64,000 nucleotides of DNA from an uncultured Hyphomonadaceae bacterium (lineage in GTDB: Bacteria; Pseudomonadota; Alphaproteobacteria; Caulobacterales; Hyphomonadaceae): contig CAJXOF010000004.1 of NCBI GenBank assembly GCA_913057945.1, positions 209,171 through 273,170 of the forward strand. Reading direction: 5' to 3'. The notes below the pieces were generated by a model. That model saw only the letters and a list, made by a program, of their open reading frames with translations. It was not told the origin of the DNA and searched no databases. A program made the translations under genes and the position numbers. This document shows positions 42,915-51,605 of this stretch, in pieces; position 1 is the stretch's first letter; each line of letters begins with the position of its first letter.

Positions 42915-43747
42915 TAGTCCACCCCTTCTATCACGACCTCATAGCGGCCGATGATGTCCTGAATGGCCCGTTCGTTCGCGTCGCGCCGGGTCTGCTCCAG
43001 CCAGTCCTTGCGGATTTCTGGTGCGACGTCCTCAAATGGGGAGAGCTTCGCAGGCGCAGACTTCGTGATCTGCACGAGGTGCACGCCATATGCCGAGGCG
43101 ACCGGTCCTTGCCAGTCATCGGACACGGGAAGGGTGGACAGACTCTCCGCAAAAGCACCGCCGAATTGGCGCGCGAGTTCCCGGAAAGGAATGTCGCCAT
43201 ATTGCCGCTGCAGCATGAACGGATCGCCAAGCGTGGCGCTGTCCGAGGGATTGGCCCCGTTCAGGCGCGCGAGGGCGACCTCTGCGTCAGTCGTTGCTTT
43301 TGCACCGCGGACATCCGGGCTGAAATAGACATGGCTGAAGGTCAGGGTCGCGGGTTGAGTAAACCGGTCGGGATGTGCCGCGTGCCAATTCCGCAAATTC
43401 TGTTCGGTCGGACTTGGATCTTCCTGCAAGTCAGAGACAACAAAGCTCATCTTCTGGGCAAGACGCCGGGTAATGATCGTATCATTGCGGTCCAGGCCGA
43501 GCCGGCGCGCCTCCCGGGCCAGCGCTTCATCACGCACATGGTCTGACAGCATCGCGGCCATGTCGGCCTCGCCGGGAAGCGCCCCTGCCTCCGATGTATA
43601 GAGCGCGGCCATTCGTTCAATCTCGCTTGCGGAAACGAGGATGGTGGAGTCGGTCCGGGCTGATCGCGCCTGCCAGACTGCGTGCGCGCCAAATACCAGA
43701 GCCGCCACCACGACAAAATGAACGAGTGGATCTCGCAGGAGCTTCAA
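42914..43747 (-). CDS. Parvulin-type peptidyl-prolyl isomerase, membrane anchored
   Basis: 277 residues. One N-terminal membrane helix (VHFVVVAALVFGAHAVW) is followed by a SurA/PpiC-like chaperone segment. The PPIase domain (about 130-240) has FSHVYFSPD, LARLNG, ELARQFGGAFAESLSTLP and GPVASAYGVHLVQITKSAP. It probably folds exported clients at the periplasmic face. Second gene of the DUF3604-PPIase-HupE operon, 11 bases from the DUF3604 gene. Confidence 0.85.
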   Translation of the reverse strand: MKLLRDPLVHFVVVAALVFGAHAVWQARSARTDSTILVSASEIERMAALYTSEAGALPGEADMAAMLSDHVRDEALAREARRLGLDRNDTIITRRLAQKMSFVVSDLQEDPSPTEQNLRNWHAAHPDRFTQPATLTFSHVYFSPDVRGAKATTDAEVALARLNGANPSDSATLGDPFMLQRQYGDIPFRELARQFGGAFAESLSTLPVSDDWQGPVASAYGVHLVQITKSAPAKLSPFEDVAPEIRKDWLEQTRRDANERAIQDIIGRYEVVIEGVD

Positions 43748-43758
43748 GGCGGCAGTCC

Positions 43759-45669
43759 TTATTCGGCTGGTATGTACCAGATCGGCGAAGTGTAGGCGCG
43801 CTCCTGAATGGTCTGGGGCACGTCAGGGCGTGGCTCGACATTCCCCCGCATGGCTTCCCAGGTGGACCAGCGGCAGCTCGGGTTTTCCAGCACACGGACA
43901 TAATAGGTCGCGCGCTGTGCCGCATCGAAGTCCGGGTCCTGCCAGACGGCTTTCAGCTCGCTGGCGCCTTCTCCGGTCGGTGTGCAGGTGTCCATGTCGA
44001 CGGCTGCACCATTGTCCGCGCAGCGATGCGTGGTCGGGTCGGGCGCGCCATTATGGCAGGCGACATCATAGACGGCTTCTCCGCCGGATGTGACCTTCAC
44101 GATCTGGACGCGCTGAAGGGCGCCCATATTGGGATCACGCTGCGCCCATGCCAGAAAGATTGGCGCCTCTCCGGTGCCGACGAGATCGCTGCCCATCGAC
44201 ACACCGCCCTCATAAGCTTTCCGGGTCAGGTCAGCATCGTCCAGCATGTCTTCCGTATACCCATACCCGCCGAAGAAGCGGACCTTCATGCGCGGGCCGG
44301 TCGTGGCAAAGGTTTCCTTGCGGCGGAAGGCATCAAAGATGGATTCGCGCGTATTTTCCTCGGCCCACACGCCGGTCAGGCCTGATGCGGCCCAGCGGGA
44401 AAACCATTCCCGTGCATTGTTGACCATCGGATTGTCAGGCTGTGCATCCCAGCTCTTTGTGCCCAGGAACGGAACTGACCCACGAGCCATCGGGGTGCCG
44501 TCGATGATCCCCACTTTCGACCAGTAGTCATTCTCGGCATAGGCGCCGCCCGCCACATGGCTATCGGACGCCCCGACGAGGCCGAAGTGGAACGGGTCGA
44601 ATCCCTGTTCCTCCTGAAGCTTCAGGCCATTGCGATAAGCCTCGCGAACATAGCTGCCTTCCGTTTTGGATACCTGATAGGACGCCAGCAGCCGGTCATA
44701 TATTTCGAAGTCGGCCCATTCATCATTGGGCGACAGGGCAGGGTGGGTCTCGCTGGTGCCCTTGACCTGTGTCACCTCGACCAGTGGTTCGTTGCGCATG
44801 CGCTGGTCAGCATAGGCCACGTCCAGCGGGTCGCCATTATAGGTTTCCAGACGGAACATCTGTCCGTCGGATACATTCGAATTGTGCGGGATGGCGATGG
44901 CTTCATAGCCTTCGGCTCGTTGCTCATCCATCCAATCCCACAAATCTTCCGGGTTAGGCGAATCCAGTGTCGAGAAGGCGCGGTCCGGCGCTTCGCCCTT
45001 GAAGAAGACATTGCGGTGGAGGTTGCCGCCGGCAAATGAACCATCCTCCTCATTCACGGTCACAGACGTGAATTCGTAGGCGGCAAATGTCGTAAACTCG
45101 CCGGGCACATAATATTTATCGGCAGCGTCAATATTCTGCTGCCAGACCGACCCCATGATCTCGGTGTCGTACATTTCCTCAATCGGCTCACCCGAGCGCA
45201 CCGACGCGCCGACGCCCTGGAAGGCCGCCGTGATCTTTGCGGGGTCGGTCGAGAACATGTCCTTGGCGCGCGGCAATTCGGACAGCTCCGTGCCGGGGGT
45301 ATCCATGACCGGCAGGATGCCAAGATATTCGGCATGGTCGGTCACAGTGTAGAAATCGAGAGGGCCGCCCGCAATGGTCATGTCAAAGCCGGACGGGTGG
45401 GTGATGGTCTCACCGCGAGCAAACCGGTAGGCATCATCGGCTGTACGCCGGACATTGAAGATATAAGCATCAAAGCTGGAGCGTGTGTGGATGTGCAGGT
45501 CACCGAAATAGGCATTCCGGTCTTCATTGTATCCAGCCGTCCGCCCCGTGGCAGACGCAGTTTGCTCAATTTGTGCGGTATCGGTGTCCGGTGCAGAATT
45601 GTCTGGCGCAGAGCTATCGCACGCAGCCAGCGCAATCGCCGATACGGCGAGGCCCAGCAGTCTTTTCAT
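43759..45669 (-). CDS. DUF3604 lipoprotein (PHP-like metal-dependent enzyme candidate)
   Basis: 636 residues. The start is ATG behind GGGAGGAAGAC; a lipoprotein signal ends LAAC (Cys17). Residues 55-68 (YFGDLHIHTRSSFD, H59 and H61) followed by TVTDHAEYLG, AIPHNSN and VGASDSHVAGG give the D-x-H-x-H/DH/H/SDSH succession of PHP-type metal sites, suggesting a hydrolytic metalloenzyme. The C-terminal part (KAVWQDPDFDAAQRATYYVRVLENPSCRWSTWEA) is typical of DUF3604. The reaction is unknown. It heads an operon with a periplasmic isomerase and a metal-type permease. Confidence 0.88.
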   Translation of the reverse strand: MKRLLGLAVSAIALAACDSSAPDNSAPDTDTAQIEQTASATGRTAGYNEDRNAYFGDLHIHTRSSFDAYIFNVRRTADDAYRFARGETITHPSGFDMTIAGGPLDFYTVTDHAEYLGILPVMDTPGTELSELPRAKDMFSTDPAKITAAFQGVGASVRSGEPIEEMYDTEIMGSVWQQNIDAADKYYVPGEFTTFAAYEFTSVTVNEEDGSFAGGNLHRNVFFKGEAPDRAFSTLDSPNPEDLWDWMDEQRAEGYEAIAIPHNSNVSDGQMFRLETYNGDPLDVAYADQRMRNEPLVEVTQVKGTSETHPALSPNDEWADFEIYDRLLASYQVSKTEGSYVREAYRNGLKLQEEQGFDPFHFGLVGASDSHVAGGAYAENDYWSKVGIIDGTPMARGSVPFLGTKSWDAQPDNPMVNNAREWFSRWAASGLTGVWAEENTRESIFDAFRRKETFATTGPRMKVRFFGGYGYTEDMLDDADLTRKAYEGGVSMGSDLVGTGEAPIFLAWAQRDPNMGALQRVQIVKVTSGGEAVYDVACHNGAPDPTTHRCADNGAAVDMDTCTPTGEGASELKAVWQDPDFDAAQRATYYVRVLENPSCRWSTWEAMRGNVEPRPDVPQTIQERAYTSPIWYIPAE

Positions 45670-45761
45670 GTCTTCCTCCCAAGGGGCATGTTTGCCTGCC
45701 CTCATGGGATGGAAGTTTGCGATGATAACGGAAAGCTGTCCAGCTTGACGCTCGGGAAGGA

Positions 45762-46130
45762 TCAGATGGGGCTGATATCGGTAATCTTGTAGGTGAGCGG
45801 CGTTTCGCCATGGCTGGCGATGGTTACATATTCGCCTTCCCTGAAAACATGTTCGCCCAGTTTGTAGCCCGCTTCGTCATCGCCTTCATCGTCTTCATCA
45901 TAGTGGAAGAACCAGCGACTGCCGCGATGGGTCAGCAAGCCATCAGCATGCTCGTCGGGGTCCGGGCTGAAGCGTACCACGCGGCAGGCGGACCGATTAT
46001 CGCGCCACGCATCGACATCGATCTGACCTGCAGCCGTCAGCGGCGCGACCAGCGTATAGCCCTGTCCTGCATCGCCGTTTGGCAGGCCTGGATTGCGGGC
46101 GAGTTGGAGTACGATCTTTGAAAGGCTCAT
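45762..46130 (-). CDS. Conserved hypothetical protein
   Basis: 122 residues, cytosolic, acidic. The opening SLSKIVLQLARNPGLPNGDAGQGYTLVAPL and the later HRGSRWFFHYDEDDEGDDEAGYKLGEHVFREGEYVTIASHG are patterns I have seen in alphaproteobacterial hypothetical proteins without a named family. It follows the universal-stress gene by 14 bases and is likely co-transcribed, so a stress-related role is possible. Confidence 0.7.
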   Translation of the reverse strand: MSLSKIVLQLARNPGLPNGDAGQGYTLVAPLTAAGQIDVDAWRDNRSACRVVRFSPDPDEHADGLLTHRGSRWFFHYDEDDEGDDEAGYKLGEHVFREGEYVTIASHGETPLTYKITDISPI

Positions 46131-46144
46131 TGTTCAGTTATCCT

Positions 46145-46975
46145 TTAGTGGGCCAATGCCAGAGCGGGGGCGTTGTCAGCGCGCAGCAAGCGGCGTGTGG
46201 TGCCGCCGAAAATGCGTTCGGCGAGGCGGGAATGCCCATAGGCACCAGCCAGGATCATGCTGGCTCCGGTGCCCTTGGCCATGGCAAGCAGGCCGGAAGA
46301 GACTTCGCCTTCGATTTCCATCACGCGCGAGGAAATTCCCTGAAGAACGAGCCATTCCACGAGCGCTTCCGGTGCTGCAATCTCGCGTTGGGGATCCTTG
46401 TTCAGATCATCCGTATTCTGGGCGATAATGACGTCGCCAAAGGCGCGCAGGAGGGGAAGATGGAAACGGACGGTCCGGGCTGCGCCATTACTGCCATCCC
46501 AAGCGATAATGGCTGGCCCGTCCATGTCTGTCGTTGTCCCGGCCAGTACGACCGGAAGGTGGGCTTCCATCAGGACATATTCGAAGGACACATTCAGCGG
46601 TTGCGATCCGTCTGCGGCTGAGCGCGGAAACACTACGGCCTCGGACAGTGAGGCGGCATCCGACGCCGCACGCTCGACCGTGTTGACCTCATGCTTGAAC
46701 TCGCAGGTCACCGTCTCCTCACCCTGCGTCGCCTGTTTGAAGGCTTCGCGGGCATTGGTCAGGACTTCTTCCTGCATGTCGAAGATTGATTGGGTGGTCA
46801 CACTGGTCAGGCCTGCAGCCTCAGGCGTAGCAATCACCATCAGGGCGGCGTTCGGATCAGGCAGGGCGCACAAGGCCCGCAGCGGCACATTCATGCGACG
46901 GGCAAGCGAAAGGGCGCTGCGTATGGTTGCAAGGTCGGTCTCAACCGTTCCCTGCAGCATGGCGACTACGGACAT
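46145..46975 (-). CDS. Universal stress protein, tandem UspA domains
   Basis: 276 residues made of two Usp halves. The first (SVVAMLQGTVETDLATIRSALSLARR) has lost a clear nucleotide loop. The second ends MILAGAYGHSRLAERIFGGTTRRLL, close to the G-x2-G-x9-G-S/T ATP-binding motif. Cytosolic. Co-directional with the following hypothetical gene and preceded by the dehydrogenase gene (77-base gap). Confidence 0.85.
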   Translation of the reverse strand: MSVVAMLQGTVETDLATIRSALSLARRMNVPLRALCALPDPNAALMVIATPEAAGLTSVTTQSIFDMQEEVLTNAREAFKQATQGEETVTCEFKHEVNTVERAASDAASLSEAVVFPRSAADGSQPLNVSFEYVLMEAHLPVVLAGTTTDMDGPAIIAWDGSNGAARTVRFHLPLLRAFGDVIIAQNTDDLNKDPQREIAAPEALVEWLVLQGISSRVMEIEGEVSSGLLAMAKGTGASMILAGAYGHSRLAERIFGGTTRRLLRADNAPALALAH

Positions 46976-47052
46976 GGGCTCACTCCTAGCGTCAGTCAGG
47001 TTCGATAAATCTGTGTAACATTTATCGCCCCTGTTGAACTAGGTGAGACTAC

Positions 47053-48093
47053 CTAATCGGTCCGGCCGATCCTTTGTCGGGCAATTCGGCCGGCAACGAA
47101 ATTGGTTGGCTCATCATTTTCCAATGCGGAATCAAGCACTTGCCCAAGGGTCGTCATCAGGGCCTTCACCTTGCTGTCCACCCAGTCGCGCGAATAGGTG
47201 CCGGAAATCTCCGCGCACACATTGATGATCCCGCCGCCATTGATGACGTAATCAGGGGCGTAGAGGATGCCGCGCCGGCGCAGCAACTCGCCCATTTCCG
47301 GAACGATCAACTGGTTGTTTGCGCCGCCGGCAATCGCCTTCACGCGGAATCGCTCCAGTGTCTTTTCATTGATGATGGCGCCCAGGGCATTCGGAGAGAA
47401 GATATCCGCCTCGACGTCATAGATATCGTCCGGCTGGACGATCCTTGCGCCGGTTCGGGCCGAAATGTCCGACAAGGCCACCTGATCTATATCGGTGATG
47501 ACGAGGTTTGCACCGGCCTTGGCCAGATGCTCGCACACATGCCCACCCACCGAGCCGACGCCCTGCACGGCAATCGTCCGACCGGTCAGATCATCCGTCC
47601 CAAAGGCGCGCTTCGCGGTTTCGCGAATGCCGAGATAGATCCCCATCGCGGTAATCGGAGAGGGGTCCCCACTAGCCGCAGCGCCCTGATCGAGGCCTGC
47701 AACATGGGCCGTTTCCTCGCGCACAATCTGCATGTCCGCAACGCCGATGCCAACATCCTCGGCGGTGATGTACCTGCCCTGCAGGCTTTCGACCGCGCGC
47801 CCGAAGGCCCGGAACAGGTCGGGCGACTTGTCGATCTTTGCGTCGCCCCAGATCACCGCCTTGCCGCCGCCGAGGGGGATGTCAGCCATGGCATTCTTGT
47901 AGCTCATGCCCTGGCTGAGTCGCAGGGCGTCGCGCAACATGGCTTCGCCTGTACCGTAATTCCACATGCGGCAGCCGCCCGCCGCCGGTCCCAGCGCTGT
48001 CGAATGGATCGCAATGATCGCTTTCAGGCCGCTCGCCGCGTCATGAAACAGGTGGACGCCCTCATGGGCATCGAAGGAGGAATGGTCGAACAT
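47053..48093 (-). CDS. Leucine/Glu/Phe/Val dehydrogenase family protein
   Basis: 346 residues. NAD-dependent oxidative deamination of branched-chain amino acids is the most likely reaction. GPAAGGCRMW and MSYKNAMADIPLGGGKAVI carry the substrate and catalytic lysines. TIAVQGVGSVGGHVCEHL is the NAD-binding loop. The length and the GGCRMW motif fit leucine dehydrogenase rather than glutamate dehydrogenase. The other strand of the ~260-base gap to trkH (48094-48352) shows no convincing gene. Confidence 0.88.
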   Translation of the reverse strand: MFDHSSFDAHEGVHLFHDAASGLKAIIAIHSTALGPAAGGCRMWNYGTGEAMLRDALRLSQGMSYKNAMADIPLGGGKAVIWGDAKIDKSPDLFRAFGRAVESLQGRYITAEDVGIGVADMQIVREETAHVAGLDQGAAASGDPSPITAMGIYLGIRETAKRAFGTDDLTGRTIAVQGVGSVGGHVCEHLAKAGANLVITDIDQVALSDISARTGARIVQPDDIYDVEADIFSPNALGAIINEKTLERFRVKAIAGGANNQLIVPEMGELLRRRGILYAPDYVINGGGIINVCAEISGTYSRDWVDSKVKALMTTLGQVLDSALENDEPTNFVAGRIARQRIGRTD

Positions 48094-48352
48094 GAGATGG
48101 TCATCAGTTGCAAATGAAACGAAGGGGCGTTTAGGCCCTTGCCGATGACCGCGTCAACAGGCGCGCGCCCTTGGACTTGGCGCGAAAATGGCATATCTGC
48201 CTCGGCGCAGGCCAGACACAGTCCGACATTATCGTCAGGAGTTCCCGGGAAACCCTCAAATTCCGCCCAAATCGCGTTCATGGTGCATTCTGCTTAACCA
48301 CCCAATGCGTTGACACCTCAGCAGGATTTGCGGCGTATCCTGCCCGCCAGAC

Positions 48353-49807
48353 ATGCAGCTTCGTCCCATCTTTCTCGCCATCGGCATCATGACCGTCCTG
48401 CTGGGCCTGGCGATGATCCCCTGTGCGCTGATGGATTACGCTGACGGCCGGGCGGAAACTTATGTGTTCGAAGTGTCGGCATTTGGTTCCATCCTGATCG
48501 GGGCGTGCATGTGGGTGCTGTCGCGCGGGGATGTGGAGCGGACCGGACAGCGCGAAGGCTTCCTGTTGACCGTGCTGGTCTGGGTCTTCCTGCCGATGAT
48601 CGCCGCCATTCCCTTTCTGGCATCAGGGATGACCGTCACCGACTCGCTGTTCGAGACAATTTCCGGCCTGACCACGACGGGCGCGACAGTGATGACGGGC
48701 CTGGATGACATGCCGCGGGGCCTGCTGCTGTGGCGCGCCATCCTGCAATGGATTGGCGGAATCGGCATTATCGTGACGGCCATCGCCATCCTCCCCCAGC
48801 TGCGGGTTGGCGGGATGCAACTGTTCGAGCTCGAAAGCTCCGACATGTCCGGGAAATTCCTGCCGCGCATCACCGACATCGCAGCCTATCTCGGCTTTAC
48901 CTATCTGCTGATCTCGATGCTGTGTGCCTTGCTCTACTATCTGACGGGCATGGATTGGTTCGACGCGATAACGCACGCCATGACGACCATGTCAGCGGGC
49001 GGATACTCGACCCATGATGCGTCGTTTGGCTACTTCAGTGAGACCAACGCGCCCTATGTCGCCACGGTCTTCATGTTCATCGCGGGCCTGCCGTTCAGCT
49101 TGTTGGCCATGCTGATGCTACAGGGACGTCTTCGGCCCATGCTGTCAGACCCGCAGCCGCGCCTGTATCTGGGGCTGGCCCTGGTCTTCTCCAGCATCAT
49201 TGTCGTCTACCATGAGGCGGTGGTGGATCCGCCGATCTTCGATCACATCTTCCACGGCTTCAAGGAAGCGCTGTTCAATATCATCTCCATCATGACAGGC
49301 ACGGGCTACGCCTCGGCGCCTTATGACACCTGGGGCCAACCGGTGATGGTTGTGTTCCTGGGCGCAACCTTTGTGGGGGGGTGTGCAGGCTCGGCTGCGT
49401 GCGGCCTGAAGATGTTCCGGCTGGAAATCGCAGCCAAGACGATCATCGCCTACTCGCAACGCATGATCCAGCCGCATCGCCGCACACCGATCCGCTATGC
49501 CGGCAAGGCAGTGGATGAGGAAGTGCTGCAATCGGTCATGGTGTTTGTCAGCCTCTACCTGCTGACTTTCCTGGTTTCGGCGGCCCTGATCAGCCTGACA
49601 GGCGTGGATGCGCTGACGGCCATTTCAGGTGCCGCGACCAGCGTTTCCAATGTGGGACCGGGGCTTGGCCCCATGATCGGTCCGTCCGGCACGTTCCAGC
49701 TACTGCCAGACTTTGCCAAATGGGTCTGCGCAATCGCCATGCTTCTGGGGCGGTTGGAATTTGTCGCCGTGTTTGTTGTTCTGACCCGGCGTTTCTGGCG
49801 CGGTTAG
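48353..49807 (+). CDS. trkH: TrkH-family potassium uptake protein
   Basis: 484 residues with the fourfold M1-P-M2 layout. Selectivity-filter-type loops include FETISGLTTTGATVMTGLDDMP, HAMTTMSAGGYSTHD, SIMTGTGYASAPYD and ATSVSNVGPGLGPM. WRAILQWIGGIGIIVTAIAILPQLRVGG is the TrkH hallmark. It imports K+ with a TrkA-type partner not in this window. Confidence 0.94.
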   Translation: MQLRPIFLAIGIMTVLLGLAMIPCALMDYADGRAETYVFEVSAFGSILIGACMWVLSRGDVERTGQREGFLLTVLVWVFLPMIAAIPFLASGMTVTDSLFETISGLTTTGATVMTGLDDMPRGLLLWRAILQWIGGIGIIVTAIAILPQLRVGGMQLFELESSDMSGKFLPRITDIAAYLGFTYLLISMLCALLYYLTGMDWFDAITHAMTTMSAGGYSTHDASFGYFSETNAPYVATVFMFIAGLPFSLLAMLMLQGRLRPMLSDPQPRLYLGLALVFSSIIVVYHEAVVDPPIFDHIFHGFKEALFNIISIMTGTGYASAPYDTWGQPVMVVFLGATFVGGCAGSAACGLKMFRLEIAAKTIIAYSQRMIQPHRRTPIRYAGKAVDEEVLQSVMVFVSLYLLTFLVSAALISLTGVDALTAISGAATSVSNVGPGLGPMIGPSGTFQLLPDFAKWVCAIAMLLGRLEFVAVFVVLTRRFWRG

Positions 49808-49810
49808 GCC

Positions 49811-51475
49811 TCAGTTCCAGGGATTGAACCGTTTGACCGGACGGGCGGGCGCTTCCTCGGTCGCTACAGGTTCCTCGTCGCCGGAAGTGGCTTCAGTCGG
49901 CTCCGGCTGGGCTTCCACGATGAAATCAGGCTGGGGAAACATGTCATCCTCGGCCTGCGGTTCCGTTGTTTCGACTGCCGTATCCGGACCAGGGGTGTCT
50001 TCATCCAGGTCCGTTGGTTCGGTTCCGGGCCAGGCATGATCGTGAGTTGCGTCAATTACCACCTGCGGGGACCTCACCGATTCAATTGGATCGCTTGCTT
50101 CCATGCGGGCGGGGGGCTGGGCAGGCTCCTGCCGGGCGCCAATGCCGGATAGGCTGAAGGAGGGTAGGGGTGCCGGCTGTGCGTCCGGGACGGGAGCGGG
50201 CTCTGTCTCGGGCGCGGCCTCGAAGCGGGTTTCCATCGCAGGCGCTTCATCCTCAGCATAAGGATGCGTCGGGGTGTCCGCTGTATCCGGCTCCAGTTCT
50301 GCCTCAGGGGTGTTTGGATCTGAAATATTACTGCTCAGGCCACTGCCAAGAGCGCCCGTGAAGGCACTGCTGGAGCTGCTCAGAAAATTAGGGGCTTTTT
50401 CCGGTTCTGGCTCAGGCGCGGAGGTGGTGAAGGGCTCCGCCTGCGTATAATTTGGGGCGTCTGACACAGTGTCGGAAAATGCCGGGGCGTAGGCCTCTGT
50501 CTCGGCCATGACCTGAGCTTCGGTCTCGATGTGTGGCGAGTCTTGTTCCGCGGCCGGCGCCTCTTCCGGCAAGGTGTCCACGAAGCCGGTTGGAGTGAAG
50601 CCGGCGGCCGGCTCATCCAGAGGGCCGGGGTCTTCCACAGGTTCCATAGCGGCGGGCGCGTCTGGCGCGGAAACGCCATAGCCCATGATCGGCGGCGTGG
50701 GCGTCTCAGCATCCGACCTCTCCGCATCAGCCGGTTCCGGGGCTTCGGCCAGACCTGCGCCGCTAGCGGACTCCGCGACAGCTTCTTCAAGCGTGACCGC
50801 CGTATTTTCGTCCGTGAGAATGTCGTCCTCCGACGGTATTTCCTGTGTGCCGAAGGTGTCGGGCGCAGGCGTCGTCGTGTCGTCGCTAATGTCCTTGATT
50901 GATTCAAGATCGACCGGGTCGGCAGGCAGAGGCGTATTCACCTGGTTGGCCAGGGAGGCGACCGCCGAAGTGATATCGGACTGGCTATCCATTTCCCAAT
51001 AGGCTTTCGGTTCCAGGGGGGAGCTGTCGTCCAGAGGGTCCTCGACGGTATCCTCGCCAGCGGTCATGTCCCCGGCTTCAGCGTCTGGTTCGGCAGCGTC
51101 TTCAGCAAGGTCGGAGGGCGCATCGCCTGCATCGATCTCTACAGCATCCAACCCGGCCAGCACCGCACTGATCGCCTCTTCGGCACCGCGCGCATGACGC
51201 TTGGCTTCGCGATAGAGTTCTTCCACGAACAGAGTGTAGGGGCGGCCGTTGTTGTCGATATCGTCCGCGAAGTCGGACGGGCTGCAGGTCTCTATTTCCC
51301 GGCCTTGGGCATCTGTCAGCAGGACGGCATAGGGTTCAGGTGTCAGCGTGACACGATAGCCTTCTGTGTCGTGCGTCATGCGGCCGTCTTCGGCCTCCTG
51401 CCAGGTCACTTTCTGGCGGCGTGTCATGTCGCCGAGCTTATCTATCAGCCGTTTGGTGGATGGATGCAGCATCAA
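49811..51475 (-). CDS. Acidic, largely disordered protein with a conserved N-terminal domain
   Basis: 554 residues. The first ~105 form a compact domain: KRLIDKLGDMTRRQKVTWQEAEDG, then DTEGYRVTLTPEPYAVLLTDAQGREIETC and LFVEELYREAKRHARGAEEAISAVLAGL. About 430 residues of Glu/Asp/Pro/Ala/Thr-rich, nearly Lys-free sequence follow and end in a basic-aromatic tail, RPVKRFNPWN. This looks like a globular head, flexible tether and C-terminal hook peptide. No signal or membrane helix. Not assigned to a named family. It is a single gene convergent with trkH. Confidence 0.7.
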   Translation of the reverse strand: MMLHPSTKRLIDKLGDMTRRQKVTWQEAEDGRMTHDTEGYRVTLTPEPYAVLLTDAQGREIETCSPSDFADDIDNNGRPYTLFVEELYREAKRHARGAEEAISAVLAGLDAVEIDAGDAPSDLAEDAAEPDAEAGDMTAGEDTVEDPLDDSSPLEPKAYWEMDSQSDITSAVASLANQVNTPLPADPVDLESIKDISDDTTTPAPDTFGTQEIPSEDDILTDENTAVTLEEAVAESASGAGLAEAPEPADAERSDAETPTPPIMGYGVSAPDAPAAMEPVEDPGPLDEPAAGFTPTGFVDTLPEEAPAAEQDSPHIETEAQVMAETEAYAPAFSDTVSDAPNYTQAEPFTTSAPEPEPEKAPNFLSSSSSAFTGALGSGLSSNISDPNTPEAELEPDTADTPTHPYAEDEAPAMETRFEAAPETEPAPVPDAQPAPLPSFSLSGIGARQEPAQPPARMEASDPIESVRSPQVVIDATHDHAWPGTEPTDLDEDTPGPDTAVETTEPQAEDDMFPQPDFIVEAQPEPTEATSGDEEPVATEEAPARPVKRFNPWN

Positions 51476-51605
51476 GACCCGCCTTTCTGTTTATCCAGAA
51501 CGCTTTGTCTAACAGTTACAAGCTGCCACGCGAATGATCAAACGCCCTGTCACGCCAAAAACCATGAAATGATGCTAAATCCGGCAAGTTAGGCTTTCCG
51601 CTAGG

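Noticed and set aside
48024..48281. Minus-strand frame upstream of the leucine dehydrogenase gene (starts MNAIWAEFEG, has C-x2-C)
   Set aside because: It overlaps the dehydrogenase start in another frame and its second half is a shadow; no ribosome site or recognised motif. The first ~55 codons remain a weak possibility.
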